From positions 1 to 38,523 of the forward strand of contig CAYWTM010000020.1 in assembly GCA_964460185.1 (NCBI GenBank): DNA of 38,523 nucleotides, written 5' to 3'. The notes below the pieces were generated by a model. That model did not search any database, was not told where the DNA came from, and saw only the letters and a program-made list of their open reading frames with translations. Source of the stretch: JAVJPJ01 sp040217295. Lineage in GTDB: Bacteria; Pseudomonadota; Alphaproteobacteria; Rhodobacterales; Rhodobacteraceae. The position numbers and the translations under genes were made by a program. Positions 15,030-22,802 of this stretch are shown here, one piece after another; position 1 is the stretch's first letter; each line of letters begins with the position of its first letter.

Positions 15030-17041
15030 GTGAACGGCCAGGGCAGATTGACGAATTCCTGCAACAGCCCCGGCGGGAAATCCCGGCCAAGCGAGCCCGC
15101 AAGCACCAAGATCAGCGCCAATGCGCCCGCCGTCAGCACCAACGTCCTCACCCAGCTGATCTGCGCACGGATCCGCAGGAAGGCCGCGAAAAACACCGTG
15201 ATCGCGATGACGAAGCCAAACAGCGACGACAGGACCAACAGGAACGCGAACCAGGCCAGCGTCGTCCACAGGCCGTGGGGCGCCTCGGCATCCTCGCCGC
15301 CGCTTTCGTTATCGGCAAAGATCGGGTGGCTCTCGGGAACCATCATCATGCGCATCAACAGTGTGAAACAGCCGATCAGCGTCACGATACCGATGGTCAG
15401 CGGAAAGATCTTGTCGCCGGTATAGCGAATGGTCGAGGCATCATACACCGCGACACACAGGTAGAGCGTGACCAGGCCAAGGAACACGAAGGGCGCACGC
15501 TTGCCCCCCGTAGGCGGGCTCTCGTTGCCGAGGATGTTCTTGCCCTGCCGCACCCCGATGATGATCGACAGAACCGTCAGCGCAAGGATGACCAGCACCA
15601 GCGGCGAGGCGATGTAATCCAGCCCGTCCTCGAATCCGCGCCGGAACCGTGACCCGGCGATCTGGTAGGCCTGGTTGGCAAAGGCCTCGGTCTGGCCCGA
15701 AAGCACGAACCCGATCAGGAAGGCGGGTCGCGAAAATTCGAACCGCTTGAGAAAGATGCCAAGCGCGCCGATCGCCATAAGGGCCGCCAGGTCCCCAAGA
15801 GACTGGCGCGACTGGAAGGCCGCGAAGGCGATGATCATGAACAGGAACGGCGCCAGCAGCGTGAAGCGGATCGTGGTCAGCTTGGCGATCTGGCCCGACA
15901 GCAAAATGCAAAGGCCCGCGCCGATCACGTTGGCCAGCGCCAGCGACCACACGATCGTGTACGTGATATCGAGATTGTGCAGCACCATGTGCGGGCCGGG
16001 ATCGTAACCCAGAAGCGCCACACCGCCCAGGAACACGGCCATAGACCCGGATCCGGGGATGCCGAAGATCATGGTCGGCACAAGGCCGCCGCCCTCTTTC
16101 GCGTTGTTCGAGCTTTCCGGCCCGATCACGCCCCGGATATCGCCTTTGCCGAACCGGGTCTTGTCCTTCGAGGACTGGACGGTAAAGCCATAGGCGATCC
16201 AGTCCACCACCGACCCGCCAAGGCCCGGAATGACGCCGACGATCACGCCGATGGCCGAACACCGGATCGACAGCCATATGTTTGACCACCAGTCCTTGAG
16301 CCCCGTGAGCCAGCCCGCGCCCAGGCCTCCGGTCTGCGAAATGGCCCGGTCCTGGCGCAGCAGGGCCACGATTTCCGGGATCGCAAAGATCCCCAGGCCC
16401 ACGATGACAAGGCTGAAGCCATCCAGCAGGTAGGGCGTGTCATAGGTCGCCATCCGCGGGCTGCCGCCGGCGCCTGCAAGACCGATGGTGCCGAGCATCA
16501 GCCCCATGCCTGCCGCAACCACACCCTTCAACGGGATACGGCCGGCCAGGATGGCAACCATGCTCAGGCCAAGCAACGTGACCGCCAGCATCGCCGGAAT
16601 CTCGAAGGCGAGGATCAAGGGACGCGCGATCAGAATGAAGAACGTCAGGACAACAGCGCCCAGCAGCCCCCCGAACAGCGACGAGGCAAAAGCCGCAGAC
16701 AGCGCACGCGCCGCCTCACCCTTCTTGGCAAGCGGAAATCCGTCCAGCACGGTCGCCTGGCTGGCCGTTGATCCCGGTATGCCCAGCAAGACGCTGGCGA
16801 AGGTGTCCGACGTGGGGACAACCGCGATGAGCCCGACCATCAGAGCCAGGCCCGAGACCGGATCCATCCCGAATATGAACGGCAAGACCAGCGACAGACC
16901 CGCGATGCCGCCGAGGCCCGGAAAGACGCCGACCGACAGTCCAAGAAGGACGCCGAGAGCGAGGAACATAAGTTGCTGCGGCTGGAAGATAAGGGCAAGC
17001 GCCTCTCCCAATGCAGGGAGGGCGGTGGCAAAGATTTCCAT
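15026..17041 (-). CDS. tctA: tripartite tricarboxylate transporter permease, TctA-TctB fusion
   Basis: Residues 1 to about 505 form the large TctA permease with many membrane spans and family hallmarks such as VGVFPGLGGIAGLSLVLPF, LLGIPGSTASQATVLDGFPL and TMIFGIPGSGSMAVFLGGVA. From about 520 to 671 a second block with four hydrophobic segments (AYDASTIRYTGDKIFPLTIG, GFVIAITVFFAAFLRIR) resembles the small TctB subunit. No separate tctB lies between tctC and tctA, where it normally sits, so the subunits appear fused. It works with the TctC receptor to import citrate-like carboxylates using an ion gradient. A hairpin lies in the 109-base gap upstream. Confidence 0.9.
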   Translation of the reverse strand: MEIFATALPALGEALALIFQPQQLMFLALGVLLGLSVGVFPGLGGIAGLSLVLPFIFGMDPVSGLALMVGLIAVVPTSDTFASVLLGIPGSTASQATVLDGFPLAKKGEAARALSAAFASSLFGGLLGAVVLTFFILIARPLILAFEIPAMLAVTLLGLSMVAILAGRIPLKGVVAAGMGLMLGTIGLAGAGGSPRMATYDTPYLLDGFSLVIVGLGIFAIPEIVALLRQDRAISQTGGLGAGWLTGLKDWWSNIWLSIRCSAIGVIVGVIPGLGGSVVDWIAYGFTVQSSKDKTRFGKGDIRGVIGPESSNNAKEGGGLVPTMIFGIPGSGSMAVFLGGVALLGYDPGPHMVLHNLDITYTIVWSLALANVIGAGLCILLSGQIAKLTTIRFTLLAPFLFMIIAFAAFQSRQSLGDLAALMAIGALGIFLKRFEFSRPAFLIGFVLSGQTEAFANQAYQIAGSRFRRGFEDGLDYIASPLVLVILALTVLSIIIGVRQGKNILGNESPPTGGKRAPFVFLGLVTLYLCVAVYDASTIRYTGDKIFPLTIGIVTLIGCFTLLMRMMMVPESHPIFADNESGGEDAEAPHGLWTTLAWFAFLLVLSSLFGFVIAITVFFAAFLRIRAQISWVRTLVLTAGALALILVLAGSLGRDFPPGLLQEFVNLPWPFT

Positions 17042-17098
17042 GGGCTGGCTCGCGATGTTGGACCTGGATCAGCCGGGAGCACGACACCCGACCGGAGC

Positions 17099-17134
17099 AC
17101 GGACCCCCACGCCGCAAGAGGTGCGGGGGTCCGT
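17099..17134 (-). other. intercistronic stem-loop between tctC and tctA
   Basis: Bases 17099-17108 (ACGGACCCCC) pair perfectly with 17125-17134 (GGGGGTCCGT), leaving a 16-base loop that can pair further. No T-run follows on the leftward transcript. It probably stabilises the tctC message or attenuates reading into the permease gene, a common arrangement after binding-protein genes. Confidence 0.65.
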
Positions 17135-17150
17135 CCGTGTCAGGGATGGA

Positions 17151-18263
17151 TCAGTTTACGACGACGCCGTAACGCTCTTCCAGCCACGAGATGACGAAAT
17201 CGCGCGCTTCGGCGGGCACCTGCGTGGCCAGGCGGAACGCAGCTTGTGCGCCAGCTTCGGTCATCTGCGGGTAAACACCCAACTCTGTGGCCGACAGTTC
17301 AGCGAAATCGTCGCGCGCCATGGCATCGTTCAACGCGTTGGTGAAGGTCGCAACCACGTCCGGCGACGCGGAACCGGGCAGGAAGATCATCTTCTGAGCC
17401 GCGAAGCCCGAGATGAAGAACGCGCGCCAGGCGTCCCATGCCTCGCCCTGGGTTTCGCACGCCGGCGTCGCCTCGCAAACCTCGGCAAAGGTCGGGATGT
17501 CGGGGAAGGTCGGATCACGCACGATATTGCCATCGTTGTCGAGCGCGCCCCAGCTCATCATCGGCACGGCCAGGCCGGCATCCACCAGCGGTTGCACCGA
17601 ACGGATATAGGCAGACGTTGTCTGGTAGTCGATATTGGCTTCGCCACGCTCGAACATCAGGCGGCCGTCACCACGACCCTCGATGCCGAAGACAGGCTCG
17701 ACCGTCATGCCCAGCATTTCCCATGCCAAGTTGGCCACGAGGTCAAGACCCGTCGCGCTTTGCGCGCCCCAGATGAAATCGGTGCCCTGCAGGCCGGTCG
17801 CATCCAGACCGTCCATCATGCCCGCCATTTCGGGCGGCAGATACGCGACACCGCCGGTGCCCGAGGCCAGTACGACCTGCCAGTCGTTGTATTCGTAGCG
17901 CACGCGCGGATCGCCCAGCAGATAGGGGAACTGGGTGGAGCCCGAGGTGCCAAAGATCAGCGTACCGTCATCGGTGGTCTGTTCCTGGAACCAGTTGGCG
18001 CCCGAGGTCGACCCCGCACCGGGGCGATAGCGCACCACGACAGTGGGGTTGCCCGGCAGGGATTCGCTCAGCAGCGGCGCGAAAAAGTTCGCCCAGCGCG
18101 CCGAGCCACCGGATTCCGAGAACGGGATCACGAATTCCACGGTTTCACCCGACAGATCCACACCACCATGGCCACCGGCCATCGCAGCCGACGACAGTGC
18201 CAGCGTGGCGGTGCCGACAAGAAGAGCCTGCGCGGAACGGCGCATTGCAAAAAGTTTAGTCAT
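17151..18263 (-). CDS. tctC: tripartite tricarboxylate transporter receptor protein (TctC/BugT family)
   Basis: The 370-residue periplasmic binding protein has a Sec signal of about 29 residues (RRSAQALLVGTATLALSSAA then MA|GG). The Bug-family N-terminal strand follows (GETVEFVIPFSESGGSARWA), then RYRPGAGSTSGANW, the usual mature N-terminal landmarks. It is somewhat longer than typical 320-residue members, with an insert including EVCEATPACETQGEAWD that could form a disulfide. The ligand is unknown; context points to a tricarboxylate. A strong GGGAGGA ribosome site precedes the ATG. It is the first gene of the operon and is divergent from tctD, the expected regulator. Confidence 0.9.
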   Translation of the reverse strand: MTKLFAMRRSAQALLVGTATLALSSAAMAGGHGGVDLSGETVEFVIPFSESGGSARWANFFAPLLSESLPGNPTVVVRYRPGAGSTSGANWFQEQTTDDGTLIFGTSGSTQFPYLLGDPRVRYEYNDWQVVLASGTGGVAYLPPEMAGMMDGLDATGLQGTDFIWGAQSATGLDLVANLAWEMLGMTVEPVFGIEGRGDGRLMFERGEANIDYQTTSAYIRSVQPLVDAGLAVPMMSWGALDNDGNIVRDPTFPDIPTFAEVCEATPACETQGEAWDAWRAFFISGFAAQKMIFLPGSASPDVVATFTNALNDAMARDDFAELSATELGVYPQMTEAGAQAAFRLATQVPAEARDFVISWLEERYGVVVN

Positions 18264-18406
18264 GTCTTCCTCCCAAAATCACAGCCCGCCCCTCCCGGAC
18301 GGGTCTGCTCCGTCATTCAAATCGGGGCTGTCATCCCCGCTTGATACCCGCGCTGTGACCTGCGAACCTTGCCTCAAGCTTGCAGCGCGTGGTTCAGGAG
18401 ACAACA
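18264..18406. promoter_or_regulatory. tctC-tctD divergent intergenic region
   Basis: The 143-base spacer must hold promoters for both the transporter operon and the two-component genes. It contains a small dyad, CGGGG (18323-18327) with CCCCG (18335-18339). TctD-type response regulators are known to activate tctCBA from this position, which is inference here. Clear sigma-70 hexamers were not recognised. Confidence 0.45.
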
Positions 18407-19081
18407 ATGCGCATTGTTCTCGTGGAAGACAACGCCAGTCTCGCAAAAGGGATAACTTACAGGCTTCAGGATGTCGGACACTCGGTCGACGTTTTGCATG
18501 ACGGGATCCACGCCGACGAGTATTTGCGCGCCGATCAGGCGGATCTGGTCATCCTCGACATCAACCTTCCCGGACGCGACGGGCTGGACGTGCTCAAGGC
18601 CATGCGCAACCGGGGCGATGCGCGACCCGTTTTGCTTTTGACGGCGCGCTCGGACACGATCGACCGGGTCAGGGGGCTTGATGCGGGGGCCGACGACTAC
18701 CTGGTGAAACCCTTCGAGATGGTCGAACTGGAAGCCCGTATCCGCGCCTTGTCGCGCCGCAAGCCCCTGCCCTATCGCAAGGTCGTGGCGCTTGGGCCCA
18801 TGGTTCTGGATCTCGACGCGCGCCAGGTGAGTATCAACGACGTGCCCGAAATCATCCCCCGGCGCGAGATCAGCATTCTGGAATCCCTGATGTCGGCAGA
18901 CGGGCGTACGGTGCCAAAACCGCACCTGCTGGAACACACCTATGGCACCGGAACGGATGTCGAAGAAGCCGCGATCGAAGCGCATATCTCGCGCCTGCGA
19001 AAGCGGCTCAGGCCCCATGGCATCATGATCCGGGTCCAACGCGGGCTGGGGTATTCGATCATGCACGAGCCGCAGTCGTGA
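18407..19081 (+). CDS. tctD: OmpR-family response regulator
   Basis: The 224-residue protein has a receiver domain (residues 1-115) with the acidic pair E7-D8, phospho-acceptor D51 in LVILDINLPGRDG, T79 and K101 in DDYLVKPF. An OmpR-type winged-helix DNA-binding domain occupies about 125-220 (EAHISRLRKRLRP, then GIMIRVQRGLGYS). It is named TctD from its position divergent from tctC and next to a TctE-like kinase. ATG 18407 with CAGGAG upstream is preferred to the longer frame beginning at 18380. Its stop overlaps the GTG start of tctE by four bases. Confidence 0.9.
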   Translation: MRIVLVEDNASLAKGITYRLQDVGHSVDVLHDGIHADEYLRADQADLVILDINLPGRDGLDVLKAMRNRGDARPVLLLTARSDTIDRVRGLDAGADDYLVKPFEMVELEARIRALSRRKPLPYRKVVALGPMVLDLDARQVSINDVPEIIPRREISILESLMSADGRTVPKPHLLEHTYGTGTDVEEAAIEAHISRLRKRLRPHGIMIRVQRGLGYSIMHEPQS

Positions 19082-20442
19082 CCTCGACCTCCCTGCGACT
19101 GCGGCTGACGATGATCATCCTGCTGCCGCTTCTGGCGATCGGGGCGATCGTGGGGGCGTGGCAGGTCATCGACGCACGCACCAAGGCCGCGGACCTGTTC
19201 GACCGAGGTTTGCTGTCCGCCGCCCTGGCGATTGCCGCCGACATAGCGGGCGGCAACGGCGATGCCATTTCGATCGAAACCACGGACCTGATTTCCGATA
19301 CCTCCGGAGAGCCCGTCTACTACCATGTCTACGCGCCCGACGGCATCTATGTCCTGGGATACGCCACGCCGCCCGTCCCGCGCGAAACGCGGCAGGGTCT
19401 GACGGAAGAGATCACCTTTTACGACGGCCGGTACCACAGCCGCGATGTGCGGGTCTTGCGCTATCGCTCGGTCACCACGATCGACGGCATCACCGGCCCC
19501 TTCACCTACACGATCTGGCAGGATGTGACCGTGCGCAACGCCTTTGTCCGCGACCTGGTCCGACGGACCTTCACGGTGATCACGGTTCTGATCGGATCGG
19601 TCGCCCTGGTGGTCTGGTTCGGCATCAGCATTGGCCTGCGGCCGCTTCTGGATCTGGAAGACGCCATTTCGCGCCGCAGTTTCGACGACCTGCGTCCGAT
19701 CCGCCGCCCGGTGCCACCCGAAACGCGGGGGCTGGTCACCCGGCTGAACAGGCTGTTCGGACAGGTGGAACGCGCGATGGAGGCGCAGACCACCCTGATC
19801 TCGAACGCCGCCCACCAGTTGCGCAACCCGATTGCAGGCGTCCTGGCCATGGCCGAGGCGTTGCAATCGGCGCCCACCGACGCCGCGGCGCGGGAACGTG
19901 CCGATGTGTTGCTGTCGGCCGCGCGCCGCGCGAGCGACCTGGCCAACAAGCTCTTGACGCTGGAACGGGTGCGCGCGGCCCCGCAAGACACCTTCGGCAC
20001 CCCGGTCGACATGGGGGCGCTGATCAAGGAGGTGGTGGATGCCTTCCAGCCGACCGCCCGGGCACATGGCGTGACGGTCAGCGCGGATCTCGGGCATGGC
20101 CCGGCGATCGTGGTGGCCGACAAGGTGATGGTCGGCGAGGCCATCACCAACCTGGTCGACAACGCCTTGCAGCATGGTGGACCCGGGCTCCGCCAGGCGC
20201 GGGTGCTTTTGGAGCGGCACGACGGGGCCGCCATCATCACCGTCGAAGATGACGGCGCGGGCCTTGATCCGGCGGACGTCCAGACCGCTCTCGCCCGTTT
20301 CGGCCAGGCCAGTCCCGGCGAGGGCAGCGGGCTGGGTCTGTCCATCGCCGAAGCCGTGGCCGAACGCCATGGCGGCACGCTGATCCTCGACACCGCGCGG
20401 CGCGGCCTGGCGGTCAGCTTGCGATTGCCATTGACCGGCTGA
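19078..20442 (+). CDS. tctE: sensor histidine kinase
   Basis: The 454-residue inner-membrane kinase has a transmembrane segment at about 9-29, a periplasmic sensor region of about 130 residues that matches the TctE-type N-terminal sensor (IWQDVTVRNAFVRDLVRR), and a second segment at about 165-186. The phospho-acceptor H246 lies in ISNAAHQLRNPIAG. The ATPase domain has an N-box near 350 (EAITNLVDNALQHGG), G1 DDGAGLD and G2 GEGSGLGLSI. It should sense the carboxylate and phosphorylate TctD. It begins with GTG, translationally coupled to tctD. Twin palindromes follow its stop. Confidence 0.9.
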   Translation: MTSTSLRLRLTMIILLPLLAIGAIVGAWQVIDARTKAADLFDRGLLSAALAIAADIAGGNGDAISIETTDLISDTSGEPVYYHVYAPDGIYVLGYATPPVPRETRQGLTEEITFYDGRYHSRDVRVLRYRSVTTIDGITGPFTYTIWQDVTVRNAFVRDLVRRTFTVITVLIGSVALVVWFGISIGLRPLLDLEDAISRRSFDDLRPIRRPVPPETRGLVTRLNRLFGQVERAMEAQTTLISNAAHQLRNPIAGVLAMAEALQSAPTDAAARERADVLLSAARRASDLANKLLTLERVRAAPQDTFGTPVDMGALIKEVVDAFQPTARAHGVTVSADLGHGPAIVVADKVMVGEAITNLVDNALQHGGPGLRQARVLLERHDGAAIITVEDDGAGLDPADVQTALARFGQASPGEGSGLGLSIAEAVAERHGGTLILDTARRGLAVSLRLPLTG

Positions 20443-20467
20443 CACGCCCCGCCCCTGCCCGCAGGCA

Positions 20468-20491
20468 CCCAGTCTTTTGCAAAAGACTGGG
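20468..20491. repeat. 24-bp perfect palindrome
   Basis: The sequence CCCAGTCTTTT-GC-AAAAGACTGGG is exactly self-complementary. It lies in the 78-base gap between the convergent ends of tctE and the gamma-glutamyltransferase-family gene and directly abuts a second palindrome. It could serve as a bidirectional transcription stop. I recall similar dyads with a TTTTGCAAAA core scattered in Rhodobacteraceae intergenic spaces, but could not check. Confidence 0.8.
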
Positions 20492-20511
20492 CAGGTCCTT
20501 GCAAGGACCTG
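20492..20511. repeat. 20-bp perfect palindrome abutting the preceding one
   Basis: CAGGTCCTTGCAAGGACCTG is its own reverse complement and starts on the base following the first palindrome. Both share a central TTGCAA. Together the pair fills 44 of 78 bases between convergent genes, consistent with a two-hairpin bidirectional terminator or a repetitive extragenic element. Confidence 0.8.
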
Positions 20512-20520
20512 GCGCGCGTC

Positions 20521-22311
20521 TCAGCGCCCGATGGCGTAAGCCTGCATAAGGCGTGGCGTCGCTGCCGCCTTGAGCATGCCGTCCGGGCTGCGGGATGCGG
20601 CCGTCAGGCGGCCCACGGCCCAGGGTTCCGACACCTCCAGCTTGTGGCCGCGCGCGCGCAAGGCGTCCAGCGTCGCGGACGGGAAATGCGGCTCGGCCAT
20701 CAGGTGGCCGGGCCTGGTGCCGCGCGGATAAAAGCTCGCCTGCAGATGGGCTGTGTGGAACAGCGGGCCATCGATGGCCTCTTGCAGATTCATGCCGTGA
20801 TGGATCAGCCGCAGCAGGAAGGTCAGCTGCCACTGGTCCTGCTGATCTCCGCCCGGCGTTCCAAAGGCGACGCGCGTCCCGTCCGGCCTGCGCGCCATCG
20901 AAGGCGACAGCGTCGTGCGCGGACGCCGGCCGGGGGCCAGCGACGTCGGCAGACCTTCGTCCAGCCAGAACATTTGCGCCCGCGTGTTGAGGGGCACGCC
21001 AAGGCCCGGAATGACCGGGTTGGATTTCAGCCAGCCACCCGAGGGCGTGGCCGAAACCGCATTGCCCCATTGATCGACAACATCGATGTGCACCGTATCG
21101 CCGCGTTTCTCGGTCAGGTGCGCCATGGTCGGCTCTCCGATGCCGATGCCACGATCCTGGACCGGCGGGCGCGCGACCCGTGCAAGGAAGGCATCGGCCA
21201 GGGCCTCGAACCCCGGGATGGCGCCGGGGCGCTGGTCCAGCGACGCGCTATCTCCGATCAGCTTGCGCCGCTCGGAGCCGTATGCCGCCGAGAGCAGGGT
21301 GCCGGTTGGCACATCGAAATGGTCCGGGTCGCCGTAATAGGCCTCCCGGTCGGCAAAGGCGAGTTTCAGGGCCTCGGTCACCCGGTGCACGAAGGCGTCC
21401 CCCGTGGGATCAAGGGCCGCCAGGTCATCGCCCGCCAGCATCTGAAGCGCCTGCAACAAGACCGGGCCTTGCGTCCACGTTCCGCATTTGAAGACATCCC
21501 AGCCGGCATGGGCGACGCTGAGGGCGGGCTCGTAGCTTGCCCGCCAGTCGGCCATGTCCTGCCCCGTCAAAACGCCCTTGCGGCGTCCGCCCGTGGCATC
21601 CATCACGCAAGCGTCACGCAAGTAATCATCGATGGCTTCGGCCACGAAACCCTCGTGGAAGGCGTGGCGCGCGGCCTCGATCTGCGCTTCGCGGCCTGGC
21701 ACGGATTCGGCCTCGGCGACCAACCTGTCCCAGAAATCGGCAAGCATCGGGTTGGCGAAGAGCGAGCCGGGTTCCGGCGCGTGCCCCCCCGGCAGCCAGA
21801 CTGGCGCCGAGGTCGGCCATTCGTCACGGAACACATGGGCCATGTCTGCAATCGTGGCGGCGACACGCGGAAGGATCGGGTGGCCGTGGCGGGCGTAATG
21901 GATGGCCGGCGCCATGACCTCGCGCAGGGGCAAACGCCCGTGATCGCGCAGCATCAGCATGAAGGCGTCGAACTGGCCCGGCACCACCGTCGCAAGCAGG
22001 CCGGACCCGGGGATCAGGTCCAGCCCCTCGCTCCGGAAATGGTCGATCGTGGCCCCGGCCGGTGCCGTGCCCTGCCCGCAGATCACCGTGGGCGCGTCAT
22101 CGCCCGCAGGCCAGATCATCGCCGGCATGTCACCCAGCGGGCCGTTCAGGTGCGGCTCGACCACGTTCAGGACAAACCCGGCAGCAGCGGCGGCATCGGC
22201 GGCGCTACCGCCCATCTCGAGCATCTTCATGCCGGACGCGGAGGCCAGCCAGTGGGTCGTCGTGACCATGCCGAACGTACCCGCCAGTTCCGGCCTAGTG
22301 GTGAATGTCAT
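20521..22311 (-). CDS. gamma-glutamyltransferase family protein (Ntn hydrolase)
   Basis: The 596-residue protein has the gamma-glutamyltransferase layout: an N-terminal large-subunit part, then the autoprocessing site with T406 in KRGDTVHIDVVDQWGNAVS aligning to the usual TTH-x-SVVD nucleophile motif. A late FGTPGGDQQDQWQ block matches the family GxxGG(D) loop. There is no signal peptide, and the normally glycine-rich early segment reads NGPLGDMPAMIWP, so this is a divergent, probably cytoplasmic, subfamily. Relatives act on gamma-glutamyl amides or other amides (HpxW acts on oxamate). The substrate is unknown. It is leftward, convergent with tctE, and its ATG overlaps an upstream small ORF by four bases. 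Confidence 0.85.
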   Translation of the reverse strand: MTFTTRPELAGTFGMVTTTHWLASASGMKMLEMGGSAADAAAAAGFVLNVVEPHLNGPLGDMPAMIWPAGDDAPTVICGQGTAPAGATIDHFRSEGLDLIPGSGLLATVVPGQFDAFMLMLRDHGRLPLREVMAPAIHYARHGHPILPRVAATIADMAHVFRDEWPTSAPVWLPGGHAPEPGSLFANPMLADFWDRLVAEAESVPGREAQIEAARHAFHEGFVAEAIDDYLRDACVMDATGGRRKGVLTGQDMADWRASYEPALSVAHAGWDVFKCGTWTQGPVLLQALQMLAGDDLAALDPTGDAFVHRVTEALKLAFADREAYYGDPDHFDVPTGTLLSAAYGSERRKLIGDSASLDQRPGAIPGFEALADAFLARVARPPVQDRGIGIGEPTMAHLTEKRGDTVHIDVVDQWGNAVSATPSGGWLKSNPVIPGLGVPLNTRAQMFWLDEGLPTSLAPGRRPRTTLSPSMARRPDGTRVAFGTPGGDQQDQWQLTFLLRLIHHGMNLQEAIDGPLFHTAHLQASFYPRGTRPGHLMAEPHFPSATLDALRARGHKLEVSEPWAVGRLTAASRSPDGMLKAAATPRLMQAYAIGR

Positions 22312-22625
22312 GGTCGCTGCCCTTCCAATTCTCTATCCGTTGTCTCGCGGTCCTCGATCGGGACTATGCGTGCCGCACGGGGCGCGCCGCGTGGAAATAT
22401 CACGATATGCGTCAGATCATCCACGATGACAAAGCGCAGATCGACGCCGGCCACAATGGCCAAGACCATCATCTCCGCCCGCTTGCCGGTCACCAGGAGC
22501 GGGTCGGACCACACCGCCGCGTGGCGTGTTTCCAAAATGACAGTGGCAAGGGTCGGGCCAGTTGCATCCTGATGTATCCAAGTGTATGCGCATATGAAAC
22601 CCCTGATGAATGGCCCCATGCCCAA
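22308..22625 (-). CDS. possible small protein coupled to the gamma-glutamyltransferase-family gene
   Basis: This 105-residue ORF is unrecognised. Support comes from its ATGA overlap with the downstream gene and from natural-looking codon use and composition in the stretch from about residue 28 to 90 (AAVWSDPLLVTGKRAEMMVL, then AIVAGVDLRFVIVDDLTHIV). The first 25 residues and the Arg-rich tail look less protein-like, and the true start may lie downstream of 22625. It could be a remnant of a larger gene or part of a promoter region rather than a functional gene. Confidence 0.4.
   Translation of the reverse strand: MGMGPFIRGFICAYTWIHQDATGPTLATVILETRHAAVWSDPLLVTGKRAEMMVLAIVAGVDLRFVIVDDLTHIVIFPRGAPRAARIVPIEDRETTDRELEGQRP
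22585..22594. promoter_or_regulatory. 10-bp palindrome in the region upstream of tcuA
   Basis: TATGCGCATA is a perfect dyad within a locally AT-richer stretch (TGTATCC and TGTATGC occur in tandem just before it). The whole region 22312-22802 separates the leftward amidase-like transferase gene from rightward tcuA and must carry the tcuA promoter. No confident -35/-10 pair was seen, and the dyad lies inside the doubtful small ORF 22308-22625. Confidence 0.3.
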
Positions 22626-22802
22626 GACGACTCAACATGATGCAGCTTCAGGTCTGAACGCCAATGCGCGGTGGCCGACGCAAACGACCGCTTTCACGAT
22701 ACCCAGGGCGGTCGGTCTGGCCGGGCGCATGGACCACACGCACGCCCCGATCGAAACCGCGGATCGGGCAAGACGGAAACCGCGACGCGCAGGACGGGCC
22801 GC

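Noticed and set aside
20644..22572. 642-codon open frame on the plus strand
   Set aside because: It is a shadow of the gamma-glutamyltransferase-family gene, with composition typical of antisense frames.
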